Shown: positions 24,246 to 32,838 of the stretch, piece by piece
Position numbering within the stretch: position 1 is the stretch's first letter
How the letters are laid out: each line of letters begins with the position of its first letter
Assembly: GCA_964473365.1 (NCBI GenBank)
Contig: CAYYOV010000002.1
Span: 1 to 64,000, forward strand
Direction: 5' to 3'
Origin: 2-02-FULL-55-14 sp964473365
Lineage (GTDB): Bacteria > Bacteroidota > Ignavibacteria > UBA10030
Length of the DNA stretch: 64,000 bases
The notes under the pieces: generated by a model
Told to the model about the DNA's origin: nothing
What the model saw: only the letters and a program-made list of their open reading frames with translations
Databases searched by the model: none
Made by a program: the position numbers and the translations under genes

Positions 24246-25091
24246 GTGGCTGCGAGCGGGGAGGGGTGCGTCGATGCAAAGGACCCTGTGGCAACGATCT
24301 TCGGTCGCCTGGCGGCGCTTCTGCCGTTCTTCGGCGACCCCCGAACCCGCGTCTTCGATGATGAGTGGCGCAAGAAGGGACTGACCTACCGTCGCGTCTC
24401 GCGCGTCATTGGCTTCCGCATCCGCCGCCGACGCCTGCTGTACGAGGCGCTCCTTCATCGATCCTTCCTCCCGCTTACCGACGACTCGTGGGTGTCCAAC
24501 GAGCGCCTGGAATTCCTGGGCGACGCCATCCTGAATACTGTCGTCGCCGACCATGTTTTCCATCTCTTTCCCGACGTCGAAGAAGGGGAGCTGACCCGTC
24601 TTCGCTCGCGTCTCGTCAATCGACGGACCCTCGCGGTGCAGGGCCGCGCGATGCGGCTGCACGACTTCCTCTTCGTGAGTTCATCTGCGGCCCAGTCGAT
24701 CGACGCCGGTTCAGAGTCAATGGTCGCCGATGCGTATGAAGCGGTCCTCGGCGCGATCTACCTGGACGGAGGAATGGAAGCCGCACGTGACCATATTCAC
24801 CGGACCCTGCTCGACCGGGTCGATTTGCAGAATGTCGCGTCGACGGACGACAACTACAAGAGCGCCCTGCTTGAGTACTGCCAGGCTCATGGCCTCGGGC
24901 CGCCGCGCTACACCGTCGTCCGTGAGGACGGGCCGGAACATGAGCGCCGGTTCACCATGGAGGTCTCGCTCGGGGACGGTCCCATTGGGTCCGGTTCCGG
25001 ACGGAGTAAGAAGGATGCCGAACAAGCGGCCGCCGCCAAGGCGATCGCGTCGCTGCAGCGCCACAATGCCCACACCAGGTCCCATCCCTGA
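24246..25091 (+). CDS. rnc: ribonuclease III
   Basis: The protein cuts double-stranded RNA in rRNA and mRNA processing. It has the nuclease signature 'NERLEFLGDAILNTVVA' near residue 80, the second acidic site in 'MVADAYEAVLGAIYLDGG', and a C-terminal double-stranded-RNA-binding domain (from 'YKSALLEYCQAHGLGPP' to 'KKDAEQAAAAKAIASL'). The start is uncertain: a GTG at 24246 gives 281 residues, while a GTG at 24288 follows AAGGA at 4 bases and gives 267. The acpP-fabF-rnc order is common in bacteria. Confidence 0.94.
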   Translation: MAASGEGCVDAKDPVATIFGRLAALLPFFGDPRTRVFDDEWRKKGLTYRRVSRVIGFRIRRRRLLYEALLHRSFLPLTDDSWVSNERLEFLGDAILNTVVADHVFHLFPDVEEGELTRLRSRLVNRRTLAVQGRAMRLHDFLFVSSSAAQSIDAGSESMVADAYEAVLGAIYLDGGMEAARDHIHRTLLDRVDLQNVASTDDNYKSALLEYCQAHGLGPPRYTVVREDGPEHERRFTMEVSLGDGPIGSGSGRSKKDAEQAAAAKAIASLQRHNAHTRSHP

Positions 25092-25103
25092 TCCGATCAA
25101 GCC

Positions 25104-28010
25104 ATGAATTCCTCCGATACCGTATTCGACAGTTTCCAACAACGTCATCTTGGGCCAGGTCCCGCCGAACGCGAACAAATGCTGAAGGCCATCGGCGTCG
25201 GGTCGCTCGACGAACTGATCGATCGCACGATCCCGGCAAGCATTCGTCGCCCAGAGCCGCTACGCGTACCGGCTCCTATGAATGAGCATCGCTATCTAGC
25301 CCACCTTTCGAGTATCGCCGCACAGAACGTGGTTCGCCGGTCCTATCTCGGCCAGGGCTACTACGGTACAGTGACGCCAGGCGTCATTCGCCGGAACATC
25401 TTCGAGAATCCAGGCTGGTACACGCAGTACACGCCATATCAACCGGAGATCTCGCAGGGACGGCTCGAAGCTCTCCTGAACTTCCAGACCATGGTCGCGG
25501 ACCTGACGGCGATGGACGTCGCCAACGCTTCATTGCTGGATGAGGGGACCGCTGCGGCCGAAGCCATGGCGATGGCGGCGAACGTTGTCCACCGGAATGC
25601 CGGAGGTGACCGTCGTACCACCATCTTTGTGAGCCATGGTGTGCTGCGGCAAACGCTCGATGTCATTCGCACGCGGGCGACGCCGCTCGGTATCCAGGTC
25701 GTGACCGGCGATGAGCGGACGGCAACATTCGATGACACGACGATCGGCGCCATTCTCCAGTATCCGGCGCAGGATGGGGCCGTGCTGGATCCCCGCCCCG
25801 CTATCGAGGCGGTGCACCGGTCAGGCGGCATCGCGATCGTCGCGACCGATCTGTTGGCTCTCACGCTGCTGACCCCCCCGGGGGAGATGGGGGCTGACAT
25901 CGTCGTCGGTAATTCGCAGCGATTCGGAATACCAATGGGGTATGGCGGCCCGCACGCTGCCTTCTTTGCGACGAAGAACGACCTCGTTCGACTTATGCCG
26001 GGTCGGATCATCGGCGTTTCGATCGACGCGCATAACGCGACCGCGTTCCGGATGACACTCCAGACACGCGAGCAGCACATTCGCCGCGAAAAGGCAACCT
26101 CGAATATCTGTACAGCCCAGGCGCTTCTGGCGATCATGGCGGGGATGTACGGCGTCCACCACGGCCCGGACGGACTGAGATCGATGGCGCAGCGCGTTCG
26201 CGGACTTGCTTCGGTCCTGGACCAGGACCTTCGTGCGCTCGGCTTCGTGCAGCTCAATGGCGTGTTCTTCGATACGCTCCAGATTGATGCTGAAAGTCCG
26301 TCGGTCGCGGAAGCGATCATGTCGGAAGCGGAAAAGACAGGTCTCAACTTCCGACGCATCGACCGGACGCATATCGGCATCTCCCTCGACGAGACCACCT
26401 CCGGAGAGGACGTCGAGTCGATCAGGACCGTGTTCGCCGCAGCGGCCCGGAAGGATCTGCCATTGGGGTCAGTAGCAGGACGGGTAGGGACGGCTGCGGT
26501 ACCGCTGCCACAGTCGTTGGCGCGGTCGTCAGGCTATCTCACACATCCCGTCTTTCACCGCTATCGCTCTGAGTCCGAGCTGATGCGGTACATCAAGCGG
26601 CTCGAGAACAAAGATCTCTCGCTCATGCACTCCATGATCCCCCTCGGGTCATGCACGATGAAGCTGAACGCCGCAGCTGAATTGCTGCCGGTCACATGGC
26701 CGCAGTTTGCCGAATTGCACCCGTTCGTTCCGGCCAGCCAGGCTGCCGGATACCGGGCGGTCTTCGACAGCATCGAACGGATGTTGTGCGACGCGACGGG
26801 GTTTGCAGGATGTTCGCTCCAGCCGAATTCCGGGGCGCAGGGAGAGTTCGCCGGACTGCTCGTGATCCGGGCCTATCACCAGGACCGAGGCGACCACCGT
26901 CGCACGGTCGCGTTGATCCCTTCGTCCGCGCATGGCACGAATCCAGCCAGCGCGGTGATGGCAGGCATGCAGGTGATCGTCGTTGCGTGCGATGCCCGTG
27001 GGAACATCGACGTGGCCGATCTGCGGGCCAAGGCAGCCGAACATCGGGACACACTTGCGGCCCTGATGGTCACGTATCCTTCGACGCACGGCGTGTTTGA
27101 GGAGAACATCAAAGAGATCTGTCAGATCGTGCACGAACACGGCGGTCAGGTCTACATGGACGGCGCAAATATGAACGCCCAGGTCGGGCTGACAAGTCCG
27201 GCGCTGATCGGTGCCGATGTGTGTCACATCAACCTCCACAAGACGTTCGCCATCCCTCATGGCGGCGGCGGTCCGGGTATGGGTCCCATCTGTGTTGCGA
27301 AGCATCTCGTCCCGTTCCTGCCCGGTCACCCGGTCGTGACGACCGGCGGCGCCAAAGCGATCCCGGCGGTGTCCTCGGCGCCGTGGGGGAGCGCCAGTAT
27401 TCTGCTTATTTCCTACGGCTACATGCAGATGCTCGGGGGCGTGGGGATGACGGAGGCTACGCGTGTCGCCATCCTGAATGCGAACTACCTGAAGAAACGG
27501 CTTGAACAGACGTATCCGGTGTTGTATCAGGGCGAGCATGGGCATGTCGGGCACGAGTTCATCCTCAACATGAAGGCCTTCAAAGAGTCGGCTGGCGTAG
27601 AGGTCGAGGATATCGCGAAACGCCTGATGGACTATGGGTTCCATGCGCCCACCGTCTCGTTCCCTGTGGCCGGAACGCTGATGATCGAACCCACGGAGAG
27701 CGAATCGAAGGCAGAACTGGACCGGTTTGCCTCAGCGTTGCTTTCCATCCGGGAGGAGATTCGGGCGATCGAGGAAGGACGTGCCGATCGTACCGACAAC
27801 GTGCTGAAACATGCGCCGCACACCGCCTTGCATGTCACGTCGGACGAATGGAAGCACTCGTATTCGAGGTCGTCGGCAGCCTACCCGTTGCCGTTTGTCC
27901 GAGAGCGAAAGTTCTGGCCCTCCGTGGGACGTATCAACAGCACCTATGGCGACCGGAATATCGTCTGCGCCTGCCCACCGATCGAGCAATACATGACCGC
28001 AGAGGCGTGA
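25104..28010 (+). CDS. gcvP: glycine dehydrogenase (decarboxylating), full-length P-protein
   Basis: The 968-residue protein decarboxylates glycine and passes the aminomethyl group to the H-protein of the glycine cleavage system. It is the fused form: an N-terminal half ('RHLGP', 'MNEHRYLAHLSSIAAQNVV'-type region) and a C-terminal half with the PLP lysine in 'CHINLHKTFAIPHGGGGPG'. Length is normal for the fused homodimer type. The partner genes gcvT and gcvH are not in the window. It follows rnc by 12 bases. Confidence 0.97.
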   Translation: MNSSDTVFDSFQQRHLGPGPAEREQMLKAIGVGSLDELIDRTIPASIRRPEPLRVPAPMNEHRYLAHLSSIAAQNVVRRSYLGQGYYGTVTPGVIRRNIFENPGWYTQYTPYQPEISQGRLEALLNFQTMVADLTAMDVANASLLDEGTAAAEAMAMAANVVHRNAGGDRRTTIFVSHGVLRQTLDVIRTRATPLGIQVVTGDERTATFDDTTIGAILQYPAQDGAVLDPRPAIEAVHRSGGIAIVATDLLALTLLTPPGEMGADIVVGNSQRFGIPMGYGGPHAAFFATKNDLVRLMPGRIIGVSIDAHNATAFRMTLQTREQHIRREKATSNICTAQALLAIMAGMYGVHHGPDGLRSMAQRVRGLASVLDQDLRALGFVQLNGVFFDTLQIDAESPSVAEAIMSEAEKTGLNFRRIDRTHIGISLDETTSGEDVESIRTVFAAAARKDLPLGSVAGRVGTAAVPLPQSLARSSGYLTHPVFHRYRSESELMRYIKRLENKDLSLMHSMIPLGSCTMKLNAAAELLPVTWPQFAELHPFVPASQAAGYRAVFDSIERMLCDATGFAGCSLQPNSGAQGEFAGLLVIRAYHQDRGDHRRTVALIPSSAHGTNPASAVMAGMQVIVVACDARGNIDVADLRAKAAEHRDTLAALMVTYPSTHGVFEENIKEICQIVHEHGGQVYMDGANMNAQVGLTSPALIGADVCHINLHKTFAIPHGGGGPGMGPICVAKHLVPFLPGHPVVTTGGAKAIPAVSSAPWGSASILLISYGYMQMLGGVGMTEATRVAILNANYLKKRLEQTYPVLYQGEHGHVGHEFILNMKAFKESAGVEVEDIAKRLMDYGFHAPTVSFPVAGTLMIEPTESESKAELDRFASALLSIREEIRAIEEGRADRTDNVLKHAPHTALHVTSDEWKHSYSRSSAAYPLPFVRERKFWPSVGRINSTYGDRNIVCACPPIEQYMTAEA

Positions 28011-28012
28011 GC

Positions 28013-28423
28013 ATGCCGCTCGACAACGACGAAGGTCTTCTCGACATCCTCCGGACCTCACGCTCCATCGCCGTCGTCGGCGCTTCGAACAAGCCGTATC
28101 GCGACAGTCATTCGATCGCCGAGTTCCTCATTCAAGCGGGATACGAGGTCATTCCCGTCAACCCTGCGTATGCCGAGACGAACGGCCGACAGTGCTACCC
28201 GTCCGTTGCGGCGATCGGCCGACCGGTAGATATGGTCAATGTGTTTCGGAGACCGGATGCGGTCGAAGCGGTAGTGGACGACGCGCTGGCCGCCGGGGCG
28301 AAGGTCCTCTGGCTCCAACTAGGCGTCGTCAACGAGCCTGCGGCCCTGCGGGCCGAAGCTGCCGGTCTTCGTGTGGTGATGGACCGTTGTATCGCAGTCG
28401 ACCACCGCCGGCTCATACGGTGA
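28013..28423 (+). CDS. CoA-binding domain protein (YccU-like)
   Basis: The 136-residue protein is a single Rossmann-type CoA-binding domain. Family signs are 'IAVVGASNKPYRDSHSIA', 'GYEVIPVNP' and 'VDMVNVFRRPDAV', ending with 'LRVVMDRCIAVDH'. Its ligand is assumed from the family; its physiological role is not known. It follows gcvP by 2 bases and its stop overlaps the next start (TGATG), so it is in the same transcription unit. Confidence 0.88.
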   Translation: MPLDNDEGLLDILRTSRSIAVVGASNKPYRDSHSIAEFLIQAGYEVIPVNPAYAETNGRQCYPSVAAIGRPVDMVNVFRRPDAVEAVVDDALAAGAKVLWLQLGVVNEPAALRAEAAGLRVVMDRCIAVDHRRLIR

Positions 28424-29736
28424 TGAGATCGTTCGTGGATTGCATCGGCCTCAGGATGGCCGTGGCGGCGTGCCTGCTGCTGTCAGGGCGTGTTCTTGGG
28501 CAATCGCACGCCGATGGCGGCCCATCGGTACGTCAGGTCATCATTCGGGGCAACGTTCGTACGCAGGCGCCGATCATCCTTCGCGAAATGTCGCTCCGGC
28601 CGGGAACGGCCCTGACGGACGAAGCTCTCCGGCACGACCGGGAGCGCATCTACAACCTGCAGCTCTTCAATCGCGTGGAAGTCGATGCCCATCGACTGGG
28701 GGACAGTGCTGACGTCTATGTGACCGTTGACGAGCGCTGGTATGTCTATCCCTACCCGATCTTCAATATCCTCCATCGCGACACGAAGAAGATCATCTAC
28801 GGACTTGGCATTACGCACCAGAACCTGTTCGGGTTGAATCAGCGCCTGTTCTTCGAAGGCGTTCTGGGGTATGAACAGTTCGTCCAAGGGATCTATCGCA
28901 ATCCGCGCTTTCTGGGGGACGAGGACCTGACGTTCCAGATCCAGAGCGGGTACTTCAACCAGCATCCGTTGAGCCGCGATAGTTCGGTCGAGTACGAACA
29001 GATCACCTCGATGGCGATCGCATCGCTTGGAAGGAGATTCGGATTCTATCAAAGCGTCACGGCTGGGTTGGGAGTAGAGTTCTGGCATGTGCCGGCCTTT
29101 GTTGCATACCGCACGGCCTCGGCGGATGGACGGGACCTGTTTCTCTCGGCATATCTTCAGTATCTCTATGACCGGCGCGATTCCAGGGAATACCCGACGG
29201 AAGGCGTATATCTGATGTTCCTGGCGGCCAAAGACGGGTTCGGCGAATCGGCCGTCAATATCGTTCGCGCGGGTTTTGACCTTCGCCGATATGGTCGGTT
29301 GACCGATGATTGGTCGCTCGCGACTCGTGTCTATGGACGTCTCACCACGGGGGGGACTGTGCCATCCTACCGGCACGCGTTTTTCGGTTACGAAGAACGC
29401 CTTCGAGGTTGGTTCAGCCGGATCCAGGAAGGAGAGCAGCGTCTCGGCGGCAACCTCGAGCTCCGGATCCCGTTGTTGTCTCCCCGGTACTACGATGCGC
29501 CGTTCATTCCCGTACCGCAGTTCCGCGTCCTTCGGTATGGCATCTACCTCGGGCTCTTTGCTGACGCCGGTACGGTCTGGTATCGTTCACAGGCCTTTTC
29601 GTCCGTGCCGTGGGCCGGAGGAGCCGGTCTTGGGCTCCATTTCATCCTCCCCTACGGATTGACTGTCCGCACCGAATCTGCCTGGAACGAGCGGGGGATC
29701 GGCGAGCTGATCTTTGACGTGGGGGCATCGTTCTGA
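28423..29736 (+). CDS. BamA/Omp85-family outer-membrane protein with one POTRA-like domain
   Basis: The 437-residue protein has a signal peptide ending near 'SGRVLGQS'. One POTRA-like domain follows, about residues 35-110 ('VRQVIIRGNVRTQAPIILR', 'LYNLQLFNRVEV'-like helix and strand). The rest is a surface-antigen barrel with 'GVYLMFLAAKDG', 'FFGYEERLRGWF' and a terminal phenylalanine. The 'RGW' tripeptide in the barrel resembles the conserved loop-6 VRGF/Y motif of Omp85 proteins. With one POTRA it is more like a small TamA- or patatin-type relative than BamA itself. It overlaps the CoA-binding gene by one base. Confidence 0.85.
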   Translation: MRSFVDCIGLRMAVAACLLLSGRVLGQSHADGGPSVRQVIIRGNVRTQAPIILREMSLRPGTALTDEALRHDRERIYNLQLFNRVEVDAHRLGDSADVYVTVDERWYVYPYPIFNILHRDTKKIIYGLGITHQNLFGLNQRLFFEGVLGYEQFVQGIYRNPRFLGDEDLTFQIQSGYFNQHPLSRDSSVEYEQITSMAIASLGRRFGFYQSVTAGLGVEFWHVPAFVAYRTASADGRDLFLSAYLQYLYDRRDSREYPTEGVYLMFLAAKDGFGESAVNIVRAGFDLRRYGRLTDDWSLATRVYGRLTTGGTVPSYRHAFFGYEERLRGWFSRIQEGEQRLGGNLELRIPLLSPRYYDAPFIPVPQFRVLRYGIYLGLFADAGTVWYRSQAFSSVPWAGGAGLGLHFILPYGLTVRTESAWNERGIGELIFDVGASF

Positions 29737-29738
29737 GT

Positions 29739-30455
29739 ATGGATACCTTCTATGTTGTTCCGCAGGATATTCACGGGTCGATGCTCATTGTGCGCGACGA
29801 AGAGCATCGACATCTCGCTCGGTCGCTCCGCAAGCGCGTGGGGGACCATATCTTCGCGACCGACGGTGAGGACACGCTCTATGAGGCGGTGATCCAGTCA
29901 CTCGAGCGTGACCACGCCCAGTGCGAGGTCGTACAGACCCATCTCCGCAAGAATGAACCTCGGATCAGCCTGACGCTTGCGGTGTCGCTTCTTCGGAACC
30001 CGGCACGATTTGATTTCCTGGTAGAAAAGGCGACAGAATTGGGCGTGCGGTCGATCATTCCTCTCGTTTGCGAACGGACGGTCGGAAAGCGCGACCGGCA
30101 GGACCGTTCGGCCAAGATCGCCCTTGCGGCAATGAAGCAGTCAGGCCGCTGCTACCTCCCTCGCATCTTCCCCGTTAGCTCACTCGAAGCGGTGGTCTCT
30201 CACTCGGAAGAGCATGCGCTGCGACTGATGCCGCATGAGCGCACGGAACAATCACAGTTCATCGGATCGCTCGTTCGGCATAATGAAGATGCCCGTACGG
30301 GGATCGTGCTGGTGGGGCCGGAGGGAGGATTTACAGACGCCGAGCTTGAGCTCGCAGCAGCCCACGCCATCGTGCCAGTTTCGCTTGGGCCGCGGCGACT
30401 TCGTTCGGAAACGGCCGCGATCACGGCCGTGACGTGGATCGTAGGCGCGTTGTAG
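29739..30455 (+). CDS. rsmE: 16S rRNA (uracil-1498-N3) methyltransferase
   Basis: The 238-residue protein has an N-terminal PUA-like part ('EEHRHLARSLRKRVGD') and a SPOUT methylase domain with the knot motifs 'VGPEGGFTDAELELA' and 'LGPRRLRSETAAI'. It methylates U1498 of 16S rRNA with SAM. It starts 2 bases after the barrel gene and is the last gene of this plus-strand run, followed by a hairpin before the convergent hut genes. Confidence 0.95.
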   Translation: MDTFYVVPQDIHGSMLIVRDEEHRHLARSLRKRVGDHIFATDGEDTLYEAVIQSLERDHAQCEVVQTHLRKNEPRISLTLAVSLLRNPARFDFLVEKATELGVRSIIPLVCERTVGKRDRQDRSAKIALAAMKQSGRCYLPRIFPVSSLEAVVSHSEEHALRLMPHERTEQSQFIGSLVRHNEDARTGIVLVGPEGGFTDAELELAAAHAIVPVSLGPRRLRSETAAITAVTWIVGAL

Positions 30456-30459
30456 AGGG

Positions 30460-30485
30460 GCCCCGTCGCAACGACGACGTGGGGC
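30460..30485. terminator. bulged hairpin between convergent rsmE and hut genes
   Basis: Bases 30460-30464 (GCCCC) can pair with 30481-30485 (GGGGC), and an inner CGTCG-CAA-CGACG stem lies between them, so a two-step hairpin can form on either strand. It is in the 66-base gap between two converging gene runs, where a two-way terminator would be expected. No T-run is present. Confidence 0.4.
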
Positions 30486-30521
30486 GGGATAGGATAGGGT
30501 CAGGAGGCGTGTGTAGCCCGA

Positions 30522-31154
30522 TCAAAAGCCTTGGAGGGCCGTCCGCACGTTCTGTGCGATCCGGTCGGTTTCTGTCACGATCTTCTGCTCAAGCCGCTCC
30601 GTTTCGTGCCATGTTTCCTTCCTGAACGCATCATCCGGCAGTCCCCCCAGGTTCACGTACACGTTCAAGGCGGCGCCACGTGCCGCAGACCCTACAAGGA
30701 GTGCAGCCACTCCGGCGTCGGAGCGGGAATTGACGTTTCCCTGGTCAGCCACCGTCGCAATGAGACCGAGCATGCGATCAAGTGATCGCATGAGTTCGAG
30801 AGGGACCAAGGTGGCCTGACGGGTCGCGTCATGGATGGATCGTTGGCGCGCCGTCTTTTGCTCGTCCGTCTCCTTCGGAAGTCCGAAAGCGGCCATGACG
30901 CCGTTGAATGCGGCTGTGTCCTGGTCGATGAGGGACAGGCATTGATTCCGGATGTCCTCGGCGGCTGAAAGCGTCTCGTGCATGGCAGGCTCAACCGCTG
31001 TATACTTCTTCTTGCCGATGGTCAGACGGCAGACCATGGACGTGAGGGCCGCTCCAAGTGCTCCGGCGAGAGCGGAGACGCTACCACCACCTGGTGCTGG
31101 CGCGGACGAAGCCGTCGTATCGAGAAATTCAGCAACGGTCTGATGAATGAGCAT
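30522..31154 (-). CDS. fchA: formimidotetrahydrofolate cyclodeaminase
   Basis: The 210-residue protein belongs to the cyclodeaminase/cyclohydrolase family ('PAPGGGSVSALAGALGAAL', 'DTAAFNGVMAAF'). It turns 5-formimino-tetrahydrofolate into methenyl-tetrahydrofolate and ammonia, taking over the product of the formiminotransferase upstream. In animals these two activities are fused in one protein; here they are separate. The ATG at 31154 has a textbook GGAGG Shine-Dalgarno 5 bases away, so the 18-codon extension upstream is rejected. It is the last gene of the minus-strand hut train. Confidence 0.9.
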   Translation of the reverse strand: MLIHQTVAEFLDTTASSAPAPGGGSVSALAGALGAALTSMVCRLTIGKKKYTAVEPAMHETLSAAEDIRNQCLSLIDQDTAAFNGVMAAFGLPKETDEQKTARQRSIHDATRQATLVPLELMRSLDRMLGLIATVADQGNVNSRSDAGVAALLVGSAARGAALNVYVNLGGLPDDAFRKETWHETERLEQKIVTETDRIAQNVRTALQGF

Positions 31155-31204
31155 GGTTTCCTCCGGACAGGTGGCGGGGTCAACGACCGCCGCTGAATGA
31201 CTGT

Positions 31205-32227
31205 TCACAGCATCAGATCGATCACTTTGCGGTTCGGCTCGAACGGTTCCAGCTGATCAAGGCCGAGGTGTTTGCAGGCGATGTGGACCGTTTCGAGATC
31301 GGTAGCGGACGCGTCAGCACCGAAGTGCTGGGCTGCACGGCGGAACGCCTCCAGGGGGGCCAATCCTACCAGTTCGCTTCCAGTCGCCTTCACTCCAAGC
31401 GAAGCTGCCTGCCGCGCCACCTCATCGAAGGCCTGGTGCATCGACGTGATCTCGTAGTCCACAAGGTTGATGGAAACCTGAGCGATCTTGTGTCGTTCGA
31501 GCGTCACGCCCATTGCTTTCACCGCCTTCAATGTTCCCGGGATCTTCACAGAGTTCCCCGAGGCATCTTTGACCGTGTTCCCCTGCTCATCCTTCTTCAC
31601 GCGTCCGCTTTCGCGGATACGAAGAGCGATCTCCTGCGCGATGGCGACGTCAGGAGTCGAGAGATTGACGTTGTATGCGATGAGGATCTTGCGGGCCCCG
31701 GTCACGGTCGCTCCGGATCGCGCATTGAAGGACGCTGCGCCTTCGTCCGGCGCCCACGCGGGGTCCATCACTTTCGCAGCAAGTCCCTCATATTCCCCCT
31801 TCCGGATGTCCGAAAGATTGCGCCGCTCCTTCCTGGTGGCAGCATACTCATAATAGTAGATCGGGATCCCCAGCTCGTGTGCGACACGTTTGCCATATGT
31901 GCGGGCAAGGGCAACGCAGTCGTCCATCGTTGCGTTGGCGATGGGGATGAACGGTACGACATCGACGGCGCCCAGGCGGGGATGTTCGCCTGCGTGGTGA
32001 CGCATGTCGATCTGATCGGCGGCGATCGCCGTCGCTTTGAAGGCCGCTTCGACGACGGCTTTATCCGAACCGACGAAGGTCACCACCGTCCGATGGTAGT
32101 CACGGTCGGGCTCGACGCTGAGCAATGACACGCCGGGCGTCGAGCGGACAGCCTGCGCCAGCGCCTCGATGACGGTCGTGTTACGGCCTTCGCTAAAGTT
32201 GGGCACGCACTCGATAAGTCGTTTCAT
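31205..32227 (-). CDS. ftcD: glutamate formimidoyltransferase
   Basis: The 340-residue protein moves the formimino group of N-formimino-glutamate, the product of hutI, to tetrahydrofolate and releases glutamate. The family start 'MKRLIECVPNFSEGRNTTVIEAL' (shortened motif CVPNFSEG), 'HPRLGAVDVVPFIP' and the C-terminal 'GSELVGLAPLEAFRRAA' are all present. It overlaps the DUF429 gene upstream by 4 bases and leads into the cyclodeaminase 50 bases on. The cell therefore uses the folate branch rather than formimidoylglutamase for the last hut step. Confidence 0.96.
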   Translation of the reverse strand: MKRLIECVPNFSEGRNTTVIEALAQAVRSTPGVSLLSVEPDRDYHRTVVTFVGSDKAVVEAAFKATAIAADQIDMRHHAGEHPRLGAVDVVPFIPIANATMDDCVALARTYGKRVAHELGIPIYYYEYAATRKERRNLSDIRKGEYEGLAAKVMDPAWAPDEGAASFNARSGATVTGARKILIAYNVNLSTPDVAIAQEIALRIRESGRVKKDEQGNTVKDASGNSVKIPGTLKAVKAMGVTLERHKIAQVSINLVDYEITSMHQAFDEVARQAASLGVKATGSELVGLAPLEAFRRAAQHFGADASATDLETVHIACKHLGLDQLEPFEPNRKVIDLML

Positions 32228-32838
32228 TTCAATCCTTTCCGCGCGATCGGCAGGAGGATACCACCCGTCCGTTCGTCGCCGATCAGTTCGGCCCGTCCCT
32301 GCAGATACAGTATTCCGACGTAGGCCCCGGTGGCCGCGTCGAGTTCGTCGTGAGTCATATCCCTCGTGATCCCCGCGATTCCAAGTTTCCGCAGACCCGT
32401 TCGAAGACGTTCCAAACCGTATTGCTTGCGGCGGATCCTCCAGACGTCCTGAGCGCCGCCAGGATACATTTCCAGCGACGGGATGCCTATGCGTTCAAGA
32501 CGCTTTCGCAGCCGGATGCCTCGTTCGGTCAGCATGCGCATCGGACCGAGTGTGATGGGGAAGAACTTGATCCCGCGACGGAGCAGCTCGCGGTCACACG
32601 GTCTGAAATGCTCTCCGTTCCTGTCGTCGAGCGAGCGTCGACCCGGAGGAAGACGGAGCGGGGCATCGATCACAACAAGCTCTGGTGCGGAGGCATCGAC
32701 CAGCGCGAGGATCTCGGCGTCCTCCTGTACAGCTGCGCACGCATGCACTCGGCGACCTTCCATGGTACACACGCCGGTCCAGCGTCGTGGACTTCCTGCG
32801 AGATCGATCCCGACGACGCGGGGAAGGGCGCGGGTCAC
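32224..32838 (-). CDS. DUF429 protein, predicted RNase H-like fold
   Basis: The 204-residue protein resembles DUF429 ('VVGIDLAGSPRRWTGVC' at the start, 'LVVIDAPLRLP' near residue 55, 'HDELDAATGAYVGILYL' near 165). The acidic residues in these three places match a predicted RNase H-like metal site. No biochemical function is established for the family. It starts at a GTG overlapping the hutI stop and its own stop overlaps the ftcD start, so it is translated with the hut enzymes, an unexpected place for a nuclease-like protein. Confidence 0.82.
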   Translation of the reverse strand: MTRALPRVVGIDLAGSPRRWTGVCTMEGRRVHACAAVQEDAEILALVDASAPELVVIDAPLRLPPGRRSLDDRNGEHFRPCDRELLRRGIKFFPITLGPMRMLTERGIRLRKRLERIGIPSLEMYPGGAQDVWRIRRKQYGLERLRTGLRKLGIAGITRDMTHDELDAATGAYVGILYLQGRAELIGDERTGGILLPIARKGLK

